NCBI RefSeq assembly: GCF_903181435.1
Contig: NZ_CAEUHO010000001.1
Coordinates: 2,855,889 to 2,919,888, forward strand
Length of the DNA: 64,000 nt
Source: Bacteroides acidifaciens
GTDB lineage: Bacteria > Bacteroidota > Bacteroidia > Bacteroidales > Bacteroidaceae
Reading direction: 5' to 3'
Shown: positions 23,695-31,215 of the stretch, in pieces
Position numbering within the stretch: the stretch's first letter is position 1
Layout of the letters: each line of letters begins with the position of its first letter
Translations under genes and position numbers: made by a program
The notes under the pieces: generated by a model
What the model was told of the DNA's origin: nothing
The model's input: the letters and a program-made list of their open reading frames with translations, nothing else
The model's database searches: none

Positions 23695-24903
23695 TTAAAT
23701 ATCTGACACTTGTTCGTTTACCTTGTCCACTATGTTGTGGTCGAAATCTTTCAGATATATCCTTGTTGTTTTCTCAGTTGTATGTCCGAGTCCCTCACTG
23801 ATGACTGCGGCCGGTGTTCCCATTTCTTTAGCGAGAGTAGCCCATGTATGGCGCGCGACATAGGTAGTCAGCGTAGTATCTATGCCGCAGAGTTTTCCGA
23901 GGTGTTTGAGATTTCTGTTTACACGTTCCAATACCTGCCTATACTGGTTGTGGAGCTCCCATTCGTCTTCCCCCAACAGGACAGGGAAAATATAGGGTGA
24001 GTGCGAATCGTATTTGGCAATCAATATGTCCAGTTGCGGTGTAATCCCCACTTGCAACCACTGGCCGGTTTTACGTCTGAAGTAACCGATGGCACCGTTG
24101 CTCAGACTGCTTTTCTTTAAATAGATGACATCTACAAAAGGCATCCCCCTGCAGAAATAGCTGAACATGAAAATATCCCTTGCGAACTCGAGGTGCGGAG
24201 ATTGTGAGAGATCAGTATGGTAAAGTCTTTGGAGCTCTGTACGTTTCAAGGCACGCTTGACGGTTTTGCGGGGTTTTGAACGCACATTACCGAAAGGATC
24301 GACATCCGTCACACGGTATCCTTCGTTTTTTGCCTGCCGGTATACCGACTTCAGGTTGCGCATATAGTAACATACCGTGTTGGGGCTTACACCGCGTTTA
24401 TACAGGAACACCTCGTAGTCGCTGACAAAACGGGTATCGATTTCAAGTATGCTTACCTTACGGCTACCGACAAATTCGGCTACTGAGGCACGTGTGTGCT
24501 GCAAAGCCGCTTCCATACCGAAGCGCTTCAACGCATGCTTGCAGGTGATCTGAAGGTCCATATAGTGCAGAAGTCCCAGTTTATCACGGTCAATGTCATA
24601 CCTCATAACGATGTCCGAAACGGTGTAAGGCTTCCGGCGCGCTTCCAGTGTTGCGATATAGTTGTCCAAATCACCCTGTATCTGTCTGAGCTCCCGGTTT
24701 AACTTACCGACTTCTCTTTTACTGCGTACAGCTTTGGAGATAAAGCGAACGCCTTGCTTCCGGGAGTCAAATTCATCCTCGAGAAGTTTATAAGAGGTGT
24801 AGATAAGTTTTTTCTGACGCCGATGTATGAGTTGGAACACCAGTGGGTAAGCACCGTTCTTGAGAACACGGTAGCGGTTCAAAATTAATTTAACTGTTGC
24901 CAT
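23695..24903 (-). CDS. Tyrosine site-specific recombinase
   Basis: 402 residues with the Bacteroidetes integrase layout: N-terminal arm-binding-like region (about 1-100), SAM-like core-binding domain (about 105-210) and catalytic domain. Catalytic residues: R252 (CRGMPFVD), K278 (RRKTGQW), R351 (TYVARHTWA), H374 (GLGHTTEKTT) and nucleophile Y383 (RIYLKDF). The gene lies 65 bp from the right inverted repeat, so it is the natural candidate inverter. The same position, near the right copy of the flanking direct repeat, would also fit an island integrase. Single gene with its own -7 element. Confidence 0.93.
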   Translation of the reverse strand: MATVKLILNRYRVLKNGAYPLVFQLIHRRQKKLIYTSYKLLEDEFDSRKQGVRFISKAVRSKREVGKLNRELRQIQGDLDNYIATLEARRKPYTVSDIVMRYDIDRDKLGLLHYMDLQITCKHALKRFGMEAALQHTRASVAEFVGSRKVSILEIDTRFVSDYEVFLYKRGVSPNTVCYYMRNLKSVYRQAKNEGYRVTDVDPFGNVRSKPRKTVKRALKRTELQRLYHTDLSQSPHLEFARDIFMFSYFCRGMPFVDVIYLKKSSLSNGAIGYFRRKTGQWLQVGITPQLDILIAKYDSHSPYIFPVLLGEDEWELHNQYRQVLERVNRNLKHLGKLCGIDTTLTTYVARHTWATLAKEMGTPAAVISEGLGHTTEKTTRIYLKDFDHNIVDKVNEQVSDI

Positions 24904-24928
24904 TTCTGTACTTTTAAAATTTGAGCGG

Positions 24929-24936
24929 CAAAAATA
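24929..24936 (-). promoter_or_regulatory. -7 element of the recombinase gene
   Basis: The minus strand reads TATTTTTG, 25 bp upstream of the ATG. It overlaps GAGCGGCAAAA, an 11-mer also present at the end of the left inverted repeat (22354-22364), which may mean recombinase binding at its own promoter. Confidence 0.5.
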
Positions 24937-25222
24937 ATATTAAAAGTGACGACAGTCTGTTTTATGTTGAAACTGAAAAATATTTCAGATATTTACATAC
25001 CTATATAATATATAATAATAACTACCCTTGCCGCAAATAAGAAACAAGAAGTAGGGAAAATTGGTTCTGTCCATTTGGCTTTATTATCACATATCATCAT
25101 AGTCTAATCATTAACGCTTAATGAACTGCAATAAAGCCACCGTTCATTTTCATTATAACTAACTGACAATCAAAGATTATACTACTATAATCAATAGATT
25201 TCCAATAAGACATCTCTATCGT

Positions 25223-25302
25223 TTCACTCTAGTGAACAGGCTTATGCACTCTAGTGCACAAGTCTATTCACTCAAGTGAAACGATCTGTTCACTAGAGTG
25301 GA
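25223..25302. repeat. Array of four 14-bp palindromes with exact 22-bp spacing
   Basis: TTCACTCTAGTGAA (25223-25236), TGCACTCTAGTGCA (25245-25258), TTCACTCAAGTGAA (25267-25280) and the near-palindrome TTCACTAGAGTGGA (25289-25302). The centres are 22 bp apart, about two helical turns. The outer pair is also part of a 15-bp inverted repeat (25225-25239 with 25286-25300). It lies about 320 bp downstream of the AAA-ATPase gene and 320 bp upstream of the recombinase gene. Confidence 0.85.
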
Positions 25303-25620
25303 ATAATACCGATAAAGGCAGGAAAAAACAATAATACCAATTACAAAAGATATGTTATCTATCGACTTAACATACAAACTACGGTTATATTGCCTTCTAC
25401 ATATTAGCTACTTGAAACAAAGACAAGCATAATATGCAGCATGAGAAATGCGAAATAGAGTATGAGAAATACCTTCTTTAAAGGCATTTTATAGCTATAA
25501 ACTATGAGAAATACATGTAAACATTTTAATTCTCATAATTTATACATCTAATTATCAATTAAATACAATTCTTTATGAGAATATGAGAAATGATTTTGCG
25601 AAATCGTTTCTAGTATTGCC
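25303..25620. other. Gene-free stretch with a recurring 9-mer
   Basis: AT-rich. ATGAGAAAT occurs four times (25441, 25462, 25504, 25583). No frame of note. With 24904-25222, which shows nothing beyond the recombinase promoter, it makes a 717-bp gap. The right copy of the 57-bp direct repeat starts at 25601. Confidence 0.4.
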
Positions 25621-25657
25621 TTACACTTCTTCACATACCGGCATATCCATCCCTTTA
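25601..25657. repeat. Right copy of the 57-bp direct repeat flanking the fimbrial island
   Basis: 54 of 57 positions match 11181-11237 in the same orientation. It spans the last 12 codons and the stop of the AAA-ATPase gene plus 20 bp beyond. Confidence 0.8.
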
Positions 25658-27372
25658 TACACTACCACAATCTTGTGCAATTTCGTAGTGCCAACAGCTC
25701 GTTTCACAGTCTCCGTTTCTGCATAGCGGTTAGCTTGTTCGATAGCTTCCTGCCGCAATTCATCCACACGGCTTTCAGAGTCCTTGTATTTTGCATACTT
25801 CAATTCTATAATATAACTATGCGTCATGTCGGAATAGATATCCAACAAGGGACATAGGAATATATCGACATAGCCTGCTTGCGTGTCTTGCTCGGAGATA
25901 GGACGGTAAAAGCGGTTCTGCGCTGTCATGGCAAGGGTGAAGCCATGGACGAAAAATTCACCTTTCTGTTTGTCACGTTGGGAAGCGTAACGTTTCAGGC
26001 AGTCGGCAATGTAGCCGAAATAGGCTTTCCATTCGCCATCGTAGGCAAGTCGACTAGAAAGTTCGTTCTTCTCGTAGCTGCTGAAACTCAAGTCTGCATC
26101 ATTGTATGTATTCAGCAAATAAGTATAGAGTTGCTCCTGAACCACTTGATTAGGGATGGTCAACTTAGTCTTTCCCTTATGTAATCCGCTAATGGTGAGC
26201 ATACCGAAATAATAGAGTAAACTCACAAAGTTGTCAGGATTGGTGATGCTGACAGCAGGGAAGCCTTTCTTCAACTCTCCCGTGATATAGCCTTGACTTA
26301 CTAAAGTCTGGACGACAGAAGCATCATGTGCAAACTCCTTGTCCTTGCGGATAAGCATACGCAATTTTTCATAATCGATACGGATATTATCTTCTACCAT
26401 ATCCCGTGGCGCCCTACCACTCATAATATAGTTTTTAACAAAATAGAGCACCATATTAGAATTATACATCGTGGTATCACCGTAACATTCTTGAGCAAAA
26501 CAATAGTTGTCATACCACGGCTTCATTATTCCTATCAGTTCATCTACAGTATGCTTGAAAGGACTGTTTGTTGAATAGTAAGTCAGCATTTCGCGCACTT
26601 CCTCTTCAGTGAACCCCATCATTTCGTTAAATTCGGATGTAAGCGAATAATTAGTACCGATATTGAACCCACTAGTCAAATCATCCATTGTTACAGGGCT
26701 TACGCCCGTTATGAAACAGCGTTTGATGCTGGAATAGGTTCCTGCCTTAATCTTATTGAAGAAGGCGCGGAGATAACCTTCACCATGTGTTTCATTGGTA
26801 TAGCGGTGCAAGCTTTCGGGGTCGGCAAGTATGGCATTGGTGAAATGGTCGTACTCGTCAATAAACAGATAAATATCCCGACCGGCACGCTCACACTCAT
26901 GATAAAGAAAGTCGAGCTGATTGACTGCCCCATCCTTTTCATCCAACCTCTCTTTGATACCTTGCGGCAGAAGGTCGGCATAGACTTCGCAGAAATAGTC
27001 AAAACAGATTTGGCAATGCGCATCCAGTCCTTCACGGTAGTTACTCAGTTCACCGACAATTCCGGAGAAATTGAGATAAAGCACCAGATAACTATTACGG
27101 TCACGCGTGGGATACTTACCTATATATAAGTCTCCGAAGAGTTCATCGAATTTGTCTTTAGTACGCACATCATAATAATGTTGTAGCACATTCAGCGTCA
27201 GGCTTTTTCCGAAACGTCGGGGGCGCATGAAGAAAAAGAAACGGTCTGCCTGTTCTATCAGAGGTATGAAATGGGTTTTGTCAACATAATAATAGTCTTC
27301 ACGGCGAATTAATGCGAAGTTCATCATACCGTAGGGAATGCGCTTTCTGTCCGGAAATAAATATTTTTCCAT
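25621..27372 (-). CDS. AAA-ATPase-like protein with C-terminal PD-(D/E)XK nuclease domain
   Basis: 583 residues. The N-terminal AAA-ATPase-like domain has Walker A RPRRFGKSLT (G55-K-S57) and Walker B YLFIDEYDHF (D172-E173). The C-terminal part has PD-(D/E)XK nuclease residues in GYVDIFL and YIIELKYAK. This two-domain family is common and multi-copy in Bacteroides, with unknown role; mobile-DNA or defence links have been suggested by others but are unproven. Monocistronic with a canonical promoter. Its 3' end is duplicated at 11.2 kb, marking one edge of the fimbrial island. Confidence 0.92.
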   Translation of the reverse strand: MEKYLFPDRKRIPYGMMNFALIRREDYYYVDKTHFIPLIEQADRFFFFMRPRRFGKSLTLNVLQHYYDVRTKDKFDELFGDLYIGKYPTRDRNSYLVLYLNFSGIVGELSNYREGLDAHCQICFDYFCEVYADLLPQGIKERLDEKDGAVNQLDFLYHECERAGRDIYLFIDEYDHFTNAILADPESLHRYTNETHGEGYLRAFFNKIKAGTYSSIKRCFITGVSPVTMDDLTSGFNIGTNYSLTSEFNEMMGFTEEEVREMLTYYSTNSPFKHTVDELIGIMKPWYDNYCFAQECYGDTTMYNSNMVLYFVKNYIMSGRAPRDMVEDNIRIDYEKLRMLIRKDKEFAHDASVVQTLVSQGYITGELKKGFPAVSITNPDNFVSLLYYFGMLTISGLHKGKTKLTIPNQVVQEQLYTYLLNTYNDADLSFSSYEKNELSSRLAYDGEWKAYFGYIADCLKRYASQRDKQKGEFFVHGFTLAMTAQNRFYRPISEQDTQAGYVDIFLCPLLDIYSDMTHSYIIELKYAKYKDSESRVDELRQEAIEQANRYAETETVKRAVGTTKLHKIVVVYKGMDMPVCEEV

Positions 27373-27416
27373 TACTTTATACTTTAAAGAAATGAGTACT
27401 CTGTAAATGACAGAAA

Positions 27417-27448
27417 CAAAGATAATCTCTTTCTGCCATTCTCACAAA
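27417..27448 (-). promoter_or_regulatory. Canonical Bacteroides promoter of the AAA-ATPase gene
   Basis: On the minus strand TTTG (27445-27448) is followed after 20 bp by TATCTTTG (27417-27424), 44 bp before the ATG. This is one of the two full-consensus promoters in the window. Confidence 0.8.
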
Positions 27449-27456
27449 CAAAAGCA

Positions 27457-27490
27457 CTTCCTTTTTGGGATACTCTTTCACAAAGGGAAG
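27457..27490 (-). terminator. Likely terminator of the PL9/GH28 operon
   Basis: CTTCCTTT and AAAGGGAAG pair with one bulge. On the minus strand the stem is followed by TGCTTTTGTTTG. It lies downstream of the small lipoprotein gene. Confidence 0.5.
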
Positions 27491-27514
27491 GATTATTCCT
27501 CACATGATTTGTTT

Positions 27515-27937
27515 TTATTTCGTAAACACAATCTCCCCTTTACGTCCCCCACCGCGAAGAAACAATTCATAAATATTATTACCTGAATCTTTTACTTCAA
27601 GAATATCCAGTTCTGTTGTTTTAGTTTGTTCACCACGGACAATCGTCTTAAGGATAGCGTCCGACTTCTTTCCGGTCGAAAGTCCGCCTTTCCATGTCAA
27701 CAGATATTGTTTGCCTTCGGCAATATTGGTTATGGCAACTTTCTCAGAAAATGCGGTTACAGACCAGTTATTCGGCTGTTCCAGTTCCACCGTAATGTCC
27801 CAGGTGAAATGGGGACTTACATCTGTGTCTGTTCCTTCCGTTAGAAGTTCCTCTTTACTGCATGATGTGATAAAAACACATAGCAACAGTATGGCGGTTA
27901 TTGTTCTCCAAAGCATATTCAATTGTACGGTCATCAT
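27515..27937 (-). CDS. Small lipoprotein of unknown function
   Basis: 140 residues with lipobox VFITSC (Cys about 26). A shorter start at M8 (27916) would give a more typical signal, MLWRTITAILLLCVFITSC. The mature part is short and strand-rich (PHFTWDITVELEQPNNWSVTAFSEK, IYELFLRGGGRKGEIVFTK). No family recognised. Last gene of the operon GH28 - PL9 - this gene, so probably an RG-I-related surface or periplasmic protein. Confidence 0.75.
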   Translation of the reverse strand: MMTVQLNMLWRTITAILLLCVFITSCSKEELLTEGTDTDVSPHFTWDITVELEQPNNWSVTAFSEKVAITNIAEGKQYLLTWKGGLSTGKKSDAILKTIVRGEQTKTTELDILEVKDSGNNIYELFLRGGGRKGEIVFTK

Positions 27938-27970
27938 CGTTTTACTATTTTTATAAGTCTGTATATTCCA

Positions 27971-29512
27971 TTATCTGACTATTTTCAGTTTAGCAATTCC
28001 ACCATTATCTGATGTCGCTTTTAAGTCTATCTCCCCGCTATATGAGGACAAGTCTATCTGCCCTTCGGATAATGAGCACTCTTTTCCATTGACATAAAAC
28101 CGGGTGAATGCTTCTGCTCCGATACCTACTACCCTGGCTATATTTCCTTCAACAAGGATAGCGGCTTCTTCCAGCCAGTCGTAAGTAGTATCTTCATTTC
28201 CTTTCCCAGCAAAACAGCCGAGCCCGGCATTATACAATTTACCATTCGCCTTTAACCGCAGAAAATCTATCTCCGGGAGACTTCCGTCTGCTTTACGTGA
28301 GAAGGTAAGTTGGCCAGCGTCCAAACTGATAAAATCATCATCTGTCACAGTCATTTCTACCGGAAGAAAAGAGTTATTGGTAATCTCACATTCCGCCTGA
28401 TTGACATCTACGATATGTTTCCCCGATGACCTCGGTTTATGAGACAAGTTGTTCTTTATAATATGTCCATATCCCGGCACGTCAACAGCTTCCGATACAG
28501 TCTTCCTGTTCAGCATACAGAAATTAGAAGGATTCTGATACCCTGTATTATTATGCCAGGCTATTCCGCCCAAATGATGATTCGCATAAAAACCTTTATT
28601 CTTGTTCATATACGCCAAGCAGTACTGAACCACATGCATAGGAATCACACTCGGAGCTTTCGGACTATCACTCATACCATAACCGCCCGACTTAAATCCG
28701 GTGCCGTCGCCCGCCTTTACTCCCTCTTTCGTATATCCATTCAAGAAAGACCAGCAATTCTCGATTGTAAAAGGCGCCTGACAGTTTATCAAATCAAATC
28801 CGTCATCGCTATTATACCAAGCACGGCATCCTCGAAACACATTGCCTGTATATTGGGGAGAAGTGAGATGTCCACCGAATCCGTCGACGTTTCCACCTTT
28901 ACCGCCGTCGGATATAGGGTCATAATTATTATACGCATCACAATTCAGTATCAGATTATCTTTGCCTGTCACTATATAAAAACCGATAGCCATGCCGTCA
29001 TGCATCGACAAATGCTCATAAATATTATTGCTTCCGCCTTCATTACGAAAACATTCGGACTGGGTATGACCTACGATAGTCACTTGCGTACCTATGACTT
29101 CTATATTTCTGAAATGCAAATAAGAGCCACTCACATAAAACACAATGACACGCTCATTTTCCGGTTTTACCTCTGAAAGGTCAAATACGGGACGTTCATT
29201 CTTATAACCGGAATAACAGATACGCTTATCAACCCCTGTCCCACTCTTCGACATCTTAAATACCCGGCTCCAAGTCGTGCTGCCTGCCGTATAATGTTCC
29301 ATTATTTCGGCTTCCGACACTTTGTATGTCCCTTGCCGTATATAAACCGTATCTCCGGCTACAACTTTCGATTGAGCTTTGCCCAATGTGGCAAAGGGTT
29401 TGTCAATCGTTCCGCTGTTCGAATCGCTTCCATTGGTGGCTACAAAATAGTTCGTTGCCGAAAGAGAAAAGAGATACCCTATGAAAAAAAGAAAAAGGCT
29501 GATGCGTTTCAT
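27971..29512 (-). CDS. PL9 polysaccharide lyase (rhamnogalacturonan/pectate lyase)
   Basis: PL9 enzymes are beta-helix lyases that use a Lys base and Ca2+. The 513-residue protein has signal peptide FSLSATNYFVA and the expected motifs: Ca ligands D210 (GNVDGFGGH), D236-D237 and D240 (NSDDGFDLI), and catalytic K274 (GTGFKSGGYG). These line up almost one-for-one with the calcium and Lys sites known from Pel9A. In an RG-I locus this is probably the RG-I backbone endo-lyase, like the characterised B. thetaiotaomicron enzyme. It starts 12 bp after the GH28 gene. Confidence 0.93.
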   Translation of the reverse strand: MKRISLFLFFIGYLFSLSATNYFVATNGSDSNSGTIDKPFATLGKAQSKVVAGDTVYIRQGTYKVSEAEIMEHYTAGSTTWSRVFKMSKSGTGVDKRICYSGYKNERPVFDLSEVKPENERVIVFYVSGSYLHFRNIEVIGTQVTIVGHTQSECFRNEGGSNNIYEHLSMHDGMAIGFYIVTGKDNLILNCDAYNNYDPISDGGKGGNVDGFGGHLTSPQYTGNVFRGCRAWYNSDDGFDLINCQAPFTIENCWSFLNGYTKEGVKAGDGTGFKSGGYGMSDSPKAPSVIPMHVVQYCLAYMNKNKGFYANHHLGGIAWHNNTGYQNPSNFCMLNRKTVSEAVDVPGYGHIIKNNLSHKPRSSGKHIVDVNQAECEITNNSFLPVEMTVTDDDFISLDAGQLTFSRKADGSLPEIDFLRLKANGKLYNAGLGCFAGKGNEDTTYDWLEEAAILVEGNIARVVGIGAEAFTRFYVNGKECSLSEGQIDLSSYSGEIDLKATSDNGGIAKLKIVR

Positions 29513-29524
29513 GGTTTGATGGAA

Positions 29525-30988
29525 TTACTTGTAATTAATCTCAATCTTGCTGTCTATATTATCCGTTTGCTGCAATCTGCTCTTATCTTTCACAGTCAAA
29601 CGGATATCCTGCAACTGGAAATTCTTTCCATACGTTATTTTTCCGACAGATTCGACTTCTGCGTCAATGTTGGACAGATAGAAGTTCTCGATACGATGAT
29701 TTTCATTCCAGCCCGAGGCAGAGATGAAACGTTTCGCTCCGTCTGCTTTCACATGCGAGAAATATACATTGCGGAAATAAGGATAGCCTTTTTCCTTCGG
29801 TTCAACAGGAGTCAGCATCGTAGTCCAGTGTGCGGGGATTTCTTTTCCTTCGTACTCTTTGGGTAAGGCAGAATAGCTATATTTCGGGTTCCAGTTCAAG
29901 TCGACAGCCAGGATACGGGTTACGCTATCAGCCTCAACACGCGTCATATAAATATTCTCAACCGTTCCGCCACGGTTCATGGACGATTTCAAGCGTAGGG
30001 CAGTGCCCGTGCCACAGGCTTTGAGGTCATATGCCAGTACGTTACGGATAGAGCCGGAAGTTTCACTTCCGCAAGTCAGTAATCCTGCGCCTTTGCGGGC
30101 GATGCAGTTGCGGACTACCACATTCTCCGTAGGACGGTTCACACGCAAACCGTCTGCATCACGACCTGCCTTGATACAGATATTGTCATCATTGCAATCT
30201 ACGTCACAGTTTTCTATCAGAATATTGGTAGACGAGTCAATGTCGATGCCGTCCGTGCTCGGGCCGTGTCCGCCTACATTATTATTAATGGTAAGTCCGC
30301 TCACCGAACAATGGTCTGAATAGAGTATTTGGCAAGCCCAAAATCCGGTACGTACCAATGTAAAGTCCTTCAGAGTGACATGCTTGCTATTGGAAACGAG
30401 GATTCCCCGTACCCGCTTGCAGTCGTAGTCCACAATCCAGCGCAAGTTCTTTTTTTCGTACTCTTCGCGCATTGTCCAGTATTTATCCCAAAACACCTTT
30501 CCACGGCAATCAATAAAGCCTTCGCCCGTCAGGGCGGCATTTTCCGCATCCATGATATTGATAACAGCCGAAGGCCAGGTCATCTCAATACCGGCGATAC
30601 GGGAAGGAAATTCCGGATAATCCTCTATGTCCTCACTTGCGAGTAAGGTTGTGCCTTTGCTAAGATGCAGGTTTACTCCGCTCTTGATAAACAGGGCGCC
30701 TATCTTATAATATCCCGGGGCAATAGTCACCGTTCCCCCACCCTGCCGGTGACAAGCGTCAATGGCAGCTTGAATGGCGCGGGTGCTAAACGTAGAGGTG
30801 TCATTCCGTAGTCCGAACTTCCCGGCATCCCATGCTGTGTTTCCCGGAGTTGTTTGCGCTCCTACCTGATTAGCCCACGACAAATCCGGTTTGGCGGACA
30901 CACTTCCCCAATCATAAGCGGGAGCTGTCTTTTTCGGAGCCGTAAAGCCAATCAATGCAACTAGTACAATAGATAAAAGATATTTCAT
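29525..30988 (-). CDS. GH28 family, probable rhamnogalacturonan hydrolase type
   Basis: 487 residues from ATG 30988; a longer frame from 31015 would put the start upstream of the promoter motif. Signal peptide MKYLLSIVLVALIGFTAP. GH28 motifs: STDGIDID, CNDDNICIKAG (Asp pair) and RLKSS. The usual GHG histidine is missing: the corresponding site reads KGAGLLTCGSETSG. Loss of that His with a nearby Glu is known in rhamnogalacturonan hydrolases, so RG-I oligosaccharides are a better guess than homogalacturonan. First gene of the minus-strand operon; divergent from PL11. Confidence 0.9.
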   Translation of the reverse strand: MKYLLSIVLVALIGFTAPKKTAPAYDWGSVSAKPDLSWANQVGAQTTPGNTAWDAGKFGLRNDTSTFSTRAIQAAIDACHRQGGGTVTIAPGYYKIGALFIKSGVNLHLSKGTTLLASEDIEDYPEFPSRIAGIEMTWPSAVINIMDAENAALTGEGFIDCRGKVFWDKYWTMREEYEKKNLRWIVDYDCKRVRGILVSNSKHVTLKDFTLVRTGFWACQILYSDHCSVSGLTINNNVGGHGPSTDGIDIDSSTNILIENCDVDCNDDNICIKAGRDADGLRVNRPTENVVVRNCIARKGAGLLTCGSETSGSIRNVLAYDLKACGTGTALRLKSSMNRGGTVENIYMTRVEADSVTRILAVDLNWNPKYSYSALPKEYEGKEIPAHWTTMLTPVEPKEKGYPYFRNVYFSHVKADGAKRFISASGWNENHRIENFYLSNIDAEVESVGKITYGKNFQLQDIRLTVKDKSRLQQTDNIDSKIEINYK

Positions 30989-31012
30989 AATTACTTCTTT
31001 TTGTTCACATTG

Positions 31013-31020
31013 CAAAATTA
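31013..31020 (-). promoter_or_regulatory. -7 element of the GH28-PL9 operon
   Basis: The minus strand reads TAATTTTG, 24 bp upstream of the ATG at 30988. A GGACGGATG-type site lies just upstream (31044-31052). Confidence 0.55.
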
Positions 31021-31040
31021 TCGCATATCATACAAGAGGA

Positions 31041-31130
31041 CATGGACGGATGTACGTAAAAGATAGAAATTTATGTAGAGTGGACAATTAATAGGGACGG
31101 ATGCACAATTGTATATAGTCTTTGTACATT
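31041..31130. promoter_or_regulatory. Divergent regulatory region with repeated GGACGGATG sites
   Basis: GGACGGATG occurs at 31044-31052 and 31095-31103, followed by GTACG and CACAATTGTA respectively. The first, read on the minus strand (TTTACGTACATCCGTCCAT), resembles the site upstream of the 53 kb operon. Probable HTCS binding region serving GH28/PL9 (left) and PL11 (right). Confidence 0.45.
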
Positions 31131-31158
31131 TCTCCATTACATACATTTAAAAAAGGAG

Positions 31159-31166
31159 TAATTTTG
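31159..31166 (+). promoter_or_regulatory. -7 element of the first PL11 gene
   Basis: TAATTTTG, 49 bp before the ATG at 31216. Confidence 0.55.
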
Positions 31167-31215
31167 CAAGAGAATAAAAAGAATAATAGGAAAAGTCCAA
31201 ACCGATAAGACAAAT

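Noticed and set aside
25223..25302. CRISPR array
   Set aside because: The repeated units are palindromes of 14 bp with 8-bp gaps; there are no 25-40-bp spacers and no cas genes.
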